A DNA stretch of 19,650 nucleotides, from assembly GCA_929200485.1 (NCBI GenBank), contig CAKMZU010000020.1:1-19650 (forward strand). The letters run 5' to 3'. Positions 11,959 to 18,985 of this stretch are shown one piece after another (within the stretch, counting starts at the first letter, position 1; every line of letters begins with the position of its first letter). The notes below the pieces were generated by a model that saw nothing but the letters and a program-made list of their open reading frames with translations, searched no databases and was not told the DNA's origin. Made by a program: the position numbers and the translations under genes. The stretch comes from an uncultured Gammaproteobacteria bacterium (lineage in GTDB: Bacteria; Pseudomonadota; Gammaproteobacteria; Pseudomonadales; DT-91).

Positions 11959-12990
11959 ATGAAAATGAAGGCACTATCCAAGCTCAAACCAGAGCGAGGT
12001 ATTTGGATGACCCAGGTCGACCGCCCTATTACCGGCAGTAACGATGTGCTTATCAAAATAAAAAAAACAGCCATCTGTGGTACGGATGTACATATTTATA
12101 ATTGGGATAACTGGTCTCAGCAAACCATCCCCGTGCCGATGGTTGTCGGTCATGAATTCATGGGCGAAATAGTCGATGTAGGCACTGAAGTGCGCGGTTT
12201 TTCTATAGGTGATCGTGTCTCTGGCGAAGGACATATTACCTGTGGCTATTGCCGAAACTGCCGTGGAGGTCGAGTCCATCTTTGTCGACATACTATCGGA
12301 GTCGGCGTCAATCGTGTGGGTGCCTTTGCTGAATATCTCTCCATTCCTGCATTCAACGTTTTCAAAATGCCAGAGGCTATCCCTGATGATGTAACAGCTA
12401 TTTTTGACCCATTAGGTAACGCCATTCACACCGCACTTTCTTTTGACCTTGTCGGTGAAGATGTGTTGATCACAGGTGCAGGCCCGATTGGCATTATGGC
12501 TGCGGCTGTCGCAAAGCATGTAGGCGCAAGGCACGTTGTTATCACTGATGTAAACCCTTATCGCCTGAATCTGGCAAAGCGACTCGGCGTGACTCACACT
12601 GTCGATGTCAGGCACGAGTCGATTAAAGAGATCATGGTCGGTATGGGCATGACTGAAGGTTTTGATGTGGGGCTTGAAATGTCAGGGGCGCAAGGCGCAT
12701 TAGCGAGCATGGTTAACGCCATGAATCATGGTGGTAAAATTTCTCTTCTAGGTATTCCATCTAATGATATTGCGTTCGACTGGCAGGCTTTTATTCATAA
12801 AGGACTGATTATCAAAGGGGTTTATGGACGAGAGATGTTTGAAACCTGGTATAAGATGACCAGTTTGATTCAATCAGGGTTTAACATTCAAGATATCATT
12901 ACCCATACCTTTCCTATCGATGAGTTTGAAAAAGGCTTTGATGTGATGTGCTCAGGACAGTCAGGTAAAGTTATACTGAATTGGGAATGA
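11959..12990 (+). CDS. tdh: L-threonine 3-dehydrogenase
   Basis: A zinc-dependent medium-chain dehydrogenase that oxidises L-threonine to 2-amino-3-oxobutyrate with NAD+, giving the substrate of Kbl. The 343 residues are nearly collinear with E. coli Tdh (341). The protein begins [14 protein letters not shown] lies 11 bases before the first ATG and 17 before the second (M3, the E. coli start position), so I keep the first. Catalytic zinc ligands: C40 with H65-E66 (VVGHEF). Structural zinc: C95, C98, C101, C109 ([18 protein letters not shown]). The Rossmann motif GAGPIG is at 173-178 and the NAD-selecting acidic residue is in ITDVNPYR. The C-terminal [11 protein letters not shown] and SGQSGKVIL match the family. 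It is the last gene of the symporter-kbl-tdh cluster; no strong terminator follows. Confidence 0.98.
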   Translation: MKMKALSKLKPERGIWMTQVDRPITGSNDVLIKIKKTAICGTDVHIYNWDNWSQQTIPVPMVVGHEFMGEIVDVGTEVRGFSIGDRVSGEGHITCGYCRNCRGGRVHLCRHTIGVGVNRVGAFAEYLSIPAFNVFKMPEAIPDDVTAIFDPLGNAIHTALSFDLVGEDVLITGAGPIGIMAAAVAKHVGARHVVITDVNPYRLNLAKRLGVTHTVDVRHESIKEIMVGMGMTEGFDVGLEMSGAQGALASMVNAMNHGGKISLLGIPSNDIAFDWQAFIHKGLIIKGVYGREMFETWYKMTSLIQSGFNIQDIITHTFPIDEFEKGFDVMCSGQSGKVILNWE

Positions 12991-13292
12991 GCAAACCCAC
13001 TATGAAAGACGGTATCTAAAACCTATTATTTTTAATGCTTTTCACCTTTCCGCTGAATTTGCATGCCATTTATGAAGATGCTAAAGCTAAACAGCTATGT
13101 AGTTAAGGCACAAGCACGCAGTAATACAAACGTCTTTCAAGTGCTTGCAACACAGCCTCGGGGAAATTGGTGACTACCCGCCAGCTGGCATTTAAAATGC
13201 CCATGTCTGCGTTCAGTTTGCTTACTATAGAACGACTATTAGCTTCACAAATCTACCTTAACATGAACATTTTATCTTGCCAGTGAACACGA
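12991..13292. other. Intergenic region after tdh with direct repeat and a short open frame
   Basis: About 300 bases between two convergent genes. It holds a minus-strand open stretch (13103-13252, with an internal ATG at 13204) ending in TAA. Its translation, including NASWRVVTNFPEAVLQALER, looks protein-like but is too short to place, and may be a gene remnant. A 7+1+7 inverted repeat GGCATTT-A-AAATGCC lies at 13187-13201 inside it. An 18-bp imperfect direct repeat (13232-13249 and 13289-13306) links this region to the 3' end of the WD40 gene. No clear rho-independent terminator for tdh was seen. Confidence 0.4.
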
Positions 13293-13306
13293 CTATTGGC
13301 TTGACA
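13232..13306. repeat. 18-bp imperfect direct repeat at the 3' end of the WD40 gene
   Basis: Two copies of ACGACTATTRGCTTSACA lie at 13232-13249 and 13289-13306 with two mismatches, 57 bases apart in register. The second copy covers the stop codon of the WD40 gene; the first covers the beginning of the short downstream open stretch. This could be the footprint of a local duplication or of an excised element. Confidence 0.6.
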
Positions 13307-14927
13307 TGTCGTACGAATTTGGTTTCTCACTTTCCAAATGAACCAGCCTTAATTTTTTCTCTGAAGCTATCGCTAAAATGCTATTATCTGGACTGAATGC
13401 AAGATCGTTAACACCATCATATGAGGCTTCATGGTCTAACTCAGCAACCCTTGTCGAATAGACTAATGAGTAATCACAATTATTACCTAACCCTTTTTGA
13501 AAGATTTTTACCTCACTATTATCATCGCCGGTAGCCAAAAATTTATCATCTGGACTAAATTTTAGCTGCTTAATCTGTTTGTACATTTGACTCTGAAGCT
13601 GTTGAGGAAGAGGATCATTATCCCAATCAAAACCTTCAGGAAGATGGTGTATATTCCACCAATGATCTTTAGGTCCACGTTTGAAACGGATCGTTTGTAT
13701 TGCGTTATTAACGCTAAAGGGATTAGAGGAGGTTTTTCCAGAAACGATATTCAAAGAACTTTCATTAGCGCTTTCATCGGAACTTTTTTGATTATCTAGA
13801 CGATAAATTCGAACACTGTTATCGCCTGTGCTTACTGCTATAAGATTCGAATCATTACTTATGGCTACATCACTTTGGCCTAATTGCCGCTGACGCTCAG
13901 TATCTTCAAAAACATTTTCTTTATAATTATTTTCAAGATTAAAAAGCTGCACATTTCGACCTTGCCTTGCCACCGCTAAATATTTTCCATCTTTGCTATA
14001 ATTTAAACTGGATAATTTCAATGCAGATTCTGAATTTGGATTGTCTGGATTGTTATATTTAAAGTCTGTGAGTCTTTCTCCCTTATCATTATAAAGTACT
14101 ATGTCATTATCATCACTTATTGCGATTATTTTGCCATCAGGGCTAAATTTAACTATACGACCATGTCCATCAAGCTTAATTTCCTCAACTGAAAGAACTT
14201 GACTTTCATTATTAAACCCATTCAAGTCAACGATTTTTGCTGTTTTATCCGATGAAGCAGTTGCCATATATTTTCCATTAGGACTAAAGCTAATACCATT
14301 CACACTTTTTTTATGCAGGCCGAAAGAAATGAGCTCTGAACCAGAAGTATCATTTTGAAGCTTACCTGAAAAAATGTTAGGTTGAGTCGTATATGCGGTT
14401 GTACCCAGCGCTATAAATTTTTTATCTGGATCTGCTGGCAAGCTTGGCGAAAGTTTCGCGCACATAATTTGCTCACCTGTAATCTGAAATATCTTTTCCA
14501 GCGATACAAGAGTCTCTTTATTTTCTCCATCTTTATTAATGCTATAAAGATAAGTTCGATTAGGATGTGTGCGCACAACTAAATGTCTTCCATCATCACT
14601 AATCTCAACGCTGCGCGGACACTCTTTTTTTTCATACTCACAACGGCAACGATTGAGAATTTCTTCCACCCACCCTTCAAAATTTAATGGCAAAGATTCG
14701 TCTTCTGTCTTTAAATCGTCCAGATAAGCGTTGTAATGCTCGCGTGCTCCTTCACTAGAAGTCGTCTGTTTGTAACCCATGCATGGATCGCAGCGGGCAT
14801 CCTCATTCCTTAAAAAAAAAGTGGATAATGCAGCCTTCAATACGTTTGGTATTGGAGGCTGAGAAAATACCGAACAAGAAAAAAAAATAGTGAACAATAA
14901 AAACCTTTCACAATAAAAACCTTTCAC
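13293..14927 (-). CDS. Exported WD40-repeat beta-propeller protein
   Basis: 544 residues starting at GTG 14927, eight bases after a GAAAGG supplied by the 16-bp repeat. Signal peptide MKGFYCERFLLFTIFFSCSVFS, cleavage expected near residue 22, so the protein should be periplasmic or exported. Residues 40-105 form a cysteine-rich segment (C46, C49, C94, C96, C103). WD40-type blades follow: VEISDDGRHLVV (about 107), ISFSPNGKYMATASSDKTAKIVD (212-234), VKFSPDGKIIAISDD (259), LNYSKDGKYLAVAR (308), VAISNDSNLIAVS (354), LKFSPDDKFLATGDD (455) and LAFSPDNSILAIAS (509). With one degenerate unit near 155-185 this gives seven to eight blades, typical of a scaffold for protein contacts; no enzyme domain is seen. 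The DNA is more AT-rich than its neighbours, and two runs of nine T lie within the first 40 codons. The biological role is not recognised. Confidence 0.85.
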   Translation of the reverse strand: MKGFYCERFLLFTIFFSCSVFSQPPIPNVLKAALSTFFLRNEDARCDPCMGYKQTTSSEGAREHYNAYLDDLKTEDESLPLNFEGWVEEILNRCRCEYEKKECPRSVEISDDGRHLVVRTHPNRTYLYSINKDGENKETLVSLEKIFQITGEQIMCAKLSPSLPADPDKKFIALGTTAYTTQPNIFSGKLQNDTSGSELISFGLHKKSVNGISFSPNGKYMATASSDKTAKIVDLNGFNNESQVLSVEEIKLDGHGRIVKFSPDGKIIAISDDNDIVLYNDKGERLTDFKYNNPDNPNSESALKLSSLNYSKDGKYLAVARQGRNVQLFNLENNYKENVFEDTERQRQLGQSDVAISNDSNLIAVSTGDNSVRIYRLDNQKSSDESANESSLNIVSGKTSSNPFSVNNAIQTIRFKRGPKDHWWNIHHLPEGFDWDNDPLPQQLQSQMYKQIKQLKFSPDDKFLATGDDNSEVKIFQKGLGNNCDYSLVYSTRVAELDHEASYDGVNDLAFSPDNSILAIASEKKLRLVHLESEKPNSYDMSSQ

Positions 14928-14950
14928 AATAAAAACCTTTCACAATAAAA
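14894..14950 (-). repeat. 16-bp tandem repeat (3.6 copies) spanning the WD40 gene start
   Basis: On the minus strand the unit TTTTATTGTGAAAGGT occurs three times perfectly (14935-14950, 14919-14934, 14903-14918) and then as a 9-base partial (14894-14902). Each full unit contains GAAAGG, and GTG occurs at 14943, 14927 and 14911. The unit is not a multiple of three, so copies differ in reading frame relative to the gene. Confidence 0.95.
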
Positions 14951-14963
14951 TTTTCAACGTTGT

Positions 14964-14979
14964 CTGTACATTTTGACAG
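14964..14979. promoter_or_regulatory. LexA (SOS) box-like palindrome
   Basis: CTGT-N8-ACAG is present exactly (CTGTACATTTTGACAG), which is the core of the gammaproteobacterial LexA site. It lies 37 bases upstream of the WD40 GTG and about 215 bases upstream of the divergent small gene at 15196. The inner eight bases are less regular than the ideal alternating AT, and one match of this core can arise by chance. Confidence 0.4.
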
Positions 14980-15195
14980 GTCGATATCTATTCGATAACC
15001 GTTATATCGTGTAGAGATGTGATAAACTTAAAAGTTCATCGAATATGGAATTTATTTTAGAAAATAATTAACACCATTAGAAAGACAGTTTGAGCGTAGA
15101 ATGAACCAAAAAAAACAAATAGAAAATAGCTTGAAATAGATAGCAAAAAAAAATTTGAAATTGCACATATTATATACAGTAAATATAGCAATAAT

Positions 15196-15468
15196 ATGAC
15201 TCATCCAGAACTTAAGCAGCTTGAACAAAAACTCATAAACGATTCAATTTTTTCAGAATTTTGTGCACCACTAACAGAAAGCTTTGAAGAGATAAAGTAC
15301 AACCCGAAGATATACAATACGCTTTCAATGCCGCTATTCTCAAGTTTGGGATGTCTGAGACACCTTCAGGGAAATATCGTCCTCCGTGAGTTTGTACAAA
15401 CACTCTATCATTTAACCGAAGAAGAAAAGCTGCCATTTAAGGTGTTGTTACATGAAAATGCCTTCTAA
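15196..15468 (+). CDS. Small hypothetical protein
   Basis: A 90-residue cytoplasmic-looking protein beginning MTHPELKQLEQKLINDS. It is mostly helical in appearance, with charged residues and a central Pro/Ser/Leu segment (LSMPLFSSLGCLRHL), two Cys residues, no signal peptide and no transmembrane segment. It starts at an ATG in very AT-rich sequence without a recognisable Shine-Dalgarno, which lowers confidence; the balanced composition and N-terminal amphipathic pattern favour a real gene. It is divergent from the WD40 gene and shares its upstream region. No family recognised and no function proposed. Confidence 0.5.
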   Translation: MTHPELKQLEQKLINDSIFSEFCAPLTESFEEIKYNPKIYNTLSMPLFSSLGCLRHLQGNIVLREFVQTLYHLTEEEKLPFKVLLHENAF

Positions 15469-15532
15469 TAGATTGTATGACCGCCAGCTTAAGCCTTTAT
15501 ACGAAGGGTATATCTAATGGCTCGGACACCGT

Positions 15533-15546
15533 TGTAAAATTTTACA
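15533..15546. repeat. 14-bp perfect palindrome
   Basis: TGTAAAATTTTACA reads identically on both strands. It could be an operator half-site pair for a dimeric regulator, but no gene start lies directly beside it. Confidence 0.4.
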
Positions 15547-15707
15547 TTAAACCCTATAGACAACAGTGTTTTTATAATGTTCATAGTTTCTTATTTAATA
15601 TAATTGCGATTGCGGAGAGGGGAAATTATGGTTTCAGGCCTAAAAAAACTTTCAAGGTGAGTAAAAATCACAAGCTGGAAAGGCTCAAAATGAGCGCTAA
15701 CAATGGA

Positions 15708-15731
15708 GGATTTGGATTTATATCCAAATCC
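15708..15731 (-). terminator. Stem-loop downstream of prfC
   Basis: A perfect 10-bp stem GGATTTGGAT (15708-15717) / ATCCAAATCC (15722-15731) with a 4-base loop, about 50 bases beyond the prfC stop on the prfC strand. It lacks a following U tract, so it is not a standard intrinsic terminator; it may protect the 3' end or be a decayed terminator. Confidence 0.4.
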
Positions 15732-15778
15732 GCACTTCCTAAGCTATACTTTCAAACACCGATAATGATAAATAGAAT

Positions 15779-17362
15779 TTAGTGCTCACGAGTCGATAAG
15801 AATTGAATTTCAGGATATCGATCTTGTGCCAGGGACAAGTTGACTCTTGTCGGCGCAAGGTAACTCAGATGCCCACCGCCATCAATGGCTAAATTATCCG
15901 CAGCTTTTCGCTTGAACGCATCTAATGCTTTCGCATCATCCGATTCAACCCAATGCGCGGTATAGACATTAACCGGTTCATAAATGGCTTCTACTTTATA
16001 TTCATCCTTTAATCGATAAGCAACAACTTCAAATTGAAGTACTCCAACAGCCCCCACGATAATATCGTTATTATTCAGCGGGAAGAAAACCTGTGTTGAA
16101 CCTTCCTCTGACAGCTGCTGCAAGCCTTTTTGAAGCTGCTTGGTTTTCAAAGGATCTTTTAATCGAATACGACGGAACAGCTCAGGGGCAAAATGCGGAA
16201 TACCCGTGAATTTTAAATTTTCACCTTCAGTGAACGTATCACCAATCTGGATCGTGCCGTGATTATGAAGACCGATAATGTCACCTGAGACCGCTTCATC
16301 AATCACAACTCGCTCACCGGCTTTAAAACTAACCGCATCAGCAATTTTAATATCCTTACCGATTCGGACATGTTTCATTTTCATGCCCTTACGATACTGC
16401 CCTGAACAAATACGCATGAACGCAATTCTGTCTCTATGTTTCGGGTCCATATTGGCTTGAATCTTAAAGACAAATCCTGTGAGCTTTTCTTCTGTTGCCT
16501 CAACCGTTCGCGTCTTCGTTTCTCGATTTAAAGGGCTTGGTGCCCATTCAACAAAACCATCGAGCATTTCACGTACGCCAAAGTTACCTAGCGCTGTTCC
16601 GAAATAAACCGGCGTTAATTCACCTTTTAAGAACGCTTCATGGTTAAATTCGTGACTTGCCCCTTTCACCAACTCAATTTCATCGACTAAATCATCGTAA
16701 TAAACACCCAGCAACTCACGTGCTGCATCGGTATTCAAGCCCTCGATACGTTCATCTTCGGGCATTTGATGACCGCCTTGCTGGCGATAGACATGAATGG
16801 TATCCGTATAAAGGTTATAAACCCCTTTAAACTCTTTACCCATACCAATAGGCCAGTTAATAGGTGCCGCTTCAATACCTAGAACATCTTCAATTTCATC
16901 TAAAAGCTCGATGCCTTCTCTGACATCCCTATCGAGCTTATTCACGAAGCTGATGATGGGCGTGTTTCGTAATCGACAGACATTCATCAGCTTAATGGTT
17001 CGCTCTTCGACGCCTTTAGCACCATCAACTACCATTAATGCAGAATCGACCGCCGTTAGGGTTCGATAGGTATCTTCAGAGAAATCTTCGTGCCCCGGAG
17101 TATCAAGAAGGTTCACCAAGCTGTTTTTGTAAGGAAACTGCATCACTGAGGAAGTCACCGAGATCCCCCGCTCCTGTTCCATAGTCATCCAATCAGAGGT
17201 TGCATGACGATCGGATTTTTTGCCTTTAACCGTCCCTGCTACTTGAATAAGCTGACCTAGAAGGATCAATTTTTCAGTAATCGTTGTTTTACCGGCGTCA
17301 GGATGCGAAATGATCGCAAAGGTCTTGCGAGATTGAATCCGATCGAGAAGTGAAGTTGTCAT
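15779..17362 (-). CDS. prfC: Peptide chain release factor 3
   Basis: A cytoplasmic translational GTPase that removes RF1/RF2 from the ribosome after peptide release. The 527 residues match the usual 525-530. Visible GTPase motifs: G1 SHPDAGKTT (19-27), the switch I region with [20 protein letters not shown]3 DTPGHEDF (87-94) and G4 NKLD (141-144). Domain II starts around 300 ([23 protein letters not shown]) and domain III contains [16 protein letters not shown] near residue 440. The ATG at 17362 sits after AATAGGC. A second ATG ten bases upstream is out of frame and arises from a 10-bp tandem duplication. trhA lies 87 bases upstream on the same strand. Confidence 0.98.
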   Translation of the reverse strand: MTTSLLDRIQSRKTFAIISHPDAGKTTITEKLILLGQLIQVAGTVKGKKSDRHATSDWMTMEQERGISVTSSVMQFPYKNSLVNLLDTPGHEDFSEDTYRTLTAVDSALMVVDGAKGVEERTIKLMNVCRLRNTPIISFVNKLDRDVREGIELLDEIEDVLGIEAAPINWPIGMGKEFKGVYNLYTDTIHVYRQQGGHQMPEDERIEGLNTDAARELLGVYYDDLVDEIELVKGASHEFNHEAFLKGELTPVYFGTALGNFGVREMLDGFVEWAPSPLNRETKTRTVEATEEKLTGFVFKIQANMDPKHRDRIAFMRICSGQYRKGMKMKHVRIGKDIKIADAVSFKAGERVVIDEAVSGDIIGLHNHGTIQIGDTFTEGENLKFTGIPHFAPELFRRIRLKDPLKTKQLQKGLQQLSEEGSTQVFFPLNNNDIIVGAVGVLQFEVVAYRLKDEYKVEAIYEPVNVYTAHWVESDDAKALDAFKRKAADNLAIDGGGHLSYLAPTRVNLSLAQDRYPEIQFLSTREH

Positions 17363-17384
17363 GCCTATTCATGCCTATTGCCAC

Positions 17385-17417
17385 GACCTTTGCAATATAA
17401 AAAGTTTTGCAAAGGTC
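17385..17417 (-). promoter_or_regulatory. Stem-loop in the prfC 5' leader
   Basis: GACCTTTGCAA (17385-17395) and TTGCAAAGGTC (17407-17417) form a perfect 11-bp stem with an 11-base loop, and two more pairs follow beyond one mismatch. It lies between trhA and prfC, about 22 bases upstream of the prfC ATG. There is no U tract on the prfC strand, so it looks more like a leader structure or processing site than a terminator. Confidence 0.5.
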
Positions 17418-17449
17418 ATGTGTAAAAATCGGCTGATTATACAGAAACA

Positions 17450-18082
17450 TCAGGCAAGGACATAACAATAAACTGAAATAAAATGACAGCTGCTGGCCAA
17501 TAACACACAGCAATGGAAAATAGCATGATTGAATGGCAAAGATTTAATCATGTAGAGTACAGCGCCAAGGGTATAAAGTATGCCTCCGGCTACTAGCCAC
17601 TGCATACCAGCTGTTGAAAATCTATCCAGCAATTCTGGCAATGCAAAAATAATTGTCCAGCCGGTGAAGACATAAAGAATGGTTGATAGCAGTGAATATT
17701 TCCCGGTAAAAAATAATTTTAAAATGACCCCGGACAATGCCATTGACCATGTGACGCCAAATAAAATCCAGCCAACTTTTCCATTGAGTGTAATCAGTGT
17801 GAATGGCGTATAGGTTCCTGCAATCAACAAATAGATGGCAGCATGATCGACGACTTTCCAGCGTTTACGCTTAATCAAATTCTTTTCTTTATGGTAAAAA
17901 GTCGAGGCTGCATAAAGACTCACTAGACTGAGACCATATAAACTGAAAGAAACGATGACAATTAATTTCCCAGATTCAACCGCCTTGACGACAAGATACA
18001 AAGAGGCGAAAACACTTAATAAAAACCCAGCAAAATGCGAGAGAATATTTAATCTCTCTTCGCAATCAGAATAAGTATCCAC
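17450..18082 (-). CDS. trhA: TrhA / hemolysin III family (PAQR) membrane protein
   Basis: A 210-residue seven-helix inner-membrane protein (helices at about 13-35, 40-60, 78-98, 104-124, 130-149, 160-180 and 186-208). The PAQR metal-site signature is present: S60 with H64 (STFYH), D79-H80 (VVDHAAIYLLIAGTYTPF), and H186, H190 and H200 in the last helix (NHAIFHCCVLLASSCHF). Family members are linked to membrane energetics and fluidity homeostasis; the old hemolysin name does not prove lysis. The start is GTG at 18082, preceded by AAGGAAGG at normal spacing. It is followed by prfC on the same strand. Confidence 0.93.
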   Translation of the reverse strand: MDTYSDCEERLNILSHFAGFLLSVFASLYLVVKAVESGKLIVIVSFSLYGLSLVSLYAASTFYHKEKNLIKRKRWKVVDHAAIYLLIAGTYTPFTLITLNGKVGWILFGVTWSMALSGVILKLFFTGKYSLLSTILYVFTGWTIIFALPELLDRFSTAGMQWLVAGGILYTLGAVLYMIKSLPFNHAIFHCCVLLASSCHFISVYCYVLA

Positions 18083-18101
18083 TTAACCTTCCTTTAGAAC
18101 C

Positions 18102-18146
18102 TTCTGTACAGAACAAATTACAACGAACAATTCGCCAATTGTTTGT
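18102..18146. promoter_or_regulatory. Paired palindromes in the trhA / lipoprotein divergent region
   Basis: TTCTGTACAGAA (18102-18113) is a perfect 12-bp palindrome about 20 bases upstream of the trhA GTG. AACAATT-CGCC-AATTGTT (18126-18143) is a perfect 7+4+7 inverted repeat, extendable to 18123-18146 with one mismatch. A possible -10 (TTATAC, 18154-18159) for the lipoprotein gene follows. Two dyads between divergent starts suggest regulator binding. Confidence 0.4.
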
Positions 18147-18177
18147 CTAACGATTATACAACTCATTATGGTGACTT

Positions 18178-18945
18178 ATGACTAGAATCATTCAAGCATT
18201 TTCACTAATCATCATACTCTGCGCCTGCAATGAAAGCCTAACATCAAAATCGTCTTCATCAAGCAGTAAAATTTCAGCCACTATAACCTACCGCGAACGT
18301 ATAGCATTGCCACCAGGCTCAAGTCTTCAACTGAAAATCATCCCATTAGCTTCTAATAACGCAGATCTCATCATACGGAAAACGCAACTGCTCAACAATG
18401 CACCACCCTTTTCATTTGACATTGAAATCCCTGAAAAAATGCGCCAATCAGCTGAAAGTTTTGTCCTTCAAGCGGATATCAAACGAAATGAACAAACGCT
18501 ATTCACAGCAACGAAGAACATAGGGGTGCTTAATCACTCCAAAGACCTTGGTGAAATTCTCGTTAAACGTATAAAGCCTCAAGCGAAAAAGGACGAGAAG
18601 CTTTCAGGTTTGGTTGAGCAACAATGGGAGCTAATCGAAATATATGGTCAGCCCATTCATAACCCTGCTAACCTCCCAATGCCTTGGCTTAAATTTGAAG
18701 CCAATGGCAGACTGCTAGGCTTCACAGGCTGCAATCAAACCCAAGGTAAATACAAAATTACGGACGAACAAGTCCAGCTAAGGCCTGGAGTTATTACCAA
18801 TAAATTCTGCATCAAAGCCACGATTAATGAAAAAGATTTTCTTGATGCGCTTAAAAAAACAGCCAACATTGAAATCAGCAATAACCATCTATTATTGATC
18901 GGGAACGACAAATCTCAACTAGGTGCTTTCCAAAAAAAACGCTAA
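18178..18945 (+). CDS. Lipoprotein with YbaY/YscW-like and META/HslJ domains
   Basis: 255 residues. The lipoprotein signal ends in lipobox L14-C15-A16-C17, with Asn at +2, which favours the outer membrane. A Ser-rich spacer (about 22-30) leads to a YbaY/YscW-like beta-sandwich, about 32-130 (ATITYRERIALPPGSSLQLKI, then FVLQADI). A linker rich in Lys (130-147) joins a META/HslJ domain, about 149-251 (QWELIEIYGQPI, FEANGRLLGFTGCNQTQGKY, FLDALKKTANIEI). META proteins are associated with stress, heat or envelope functions and YbaY homologues with envelope lipoproteins; the exact function of the fusion is unknown. The ATG at 18178 follows GGTGA closely. Confidence 0.85.
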   Translation: MTRIIQAFSLIIILCACNESLTSKSSSSSSKISATITYRERIALPPGSSLQLKIIPLASNNADLIIRKTQLLNNAPPFSFDIEIPEKMRQSAESFVLQADIKRNEQTLFTATKNIGVLNHSKDLGEILVKRIKPQAKKDEKLSGLVEQQWELIEIYGQPIHNPANLPMPWLKFEANGRLLGFTGCNQTQGKYKITDEQVQLRPGVITNKFCIKATINEKDFLDALKKTANIEISNNHLLLIGNDKSQLGAFQKKR

Positions 18946-18985
18946 GGTGAGACATAACGACTAGCAAAGACAATAGAGTAATAGC

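Larger units (their letters stand above)
15469..15778. other. Intergenic region with palindrome and stem-loop, no convincing gene
   Basis: About 310 bases between the small protein and the 3' end of prfC. A 101-codon plus frame (15477-15782) runs through it and into prfC antisense, with no Shine-Dalgarno and an unlikely composition, so I do not call it. The stretch contains the 14-bp perfect palindrome TGTAAAATTTTACA (15533-15546) and the 10-bp hairpin at 15708-15731. Confidence 0.5.

Noticed and set aside
14894-14950. CRISPR-like repeats
   Set aside because: The units are 16 bp and directly adjacent without spacers, so this is a simple tandem repeat.
15690-15735. Integron attC-like site around GCGCTAACAATGG and the following hairpin
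   Set aside because: The core R'/R'' sequences of attC do not match, and no integrase or cassette is present.
15477-15782. 101-codon plus-strand open frame
   Set aside because: No ribosome binding site, runs antisense into prfC, odd composition, and contains the palindrome and hairpin.
17298-17513. 71-codon minus frame spanning the trhA-prfC junction
   Set aside because: Overlaps both real genes out of frame and partly uses the duplicated ATG of prfC.
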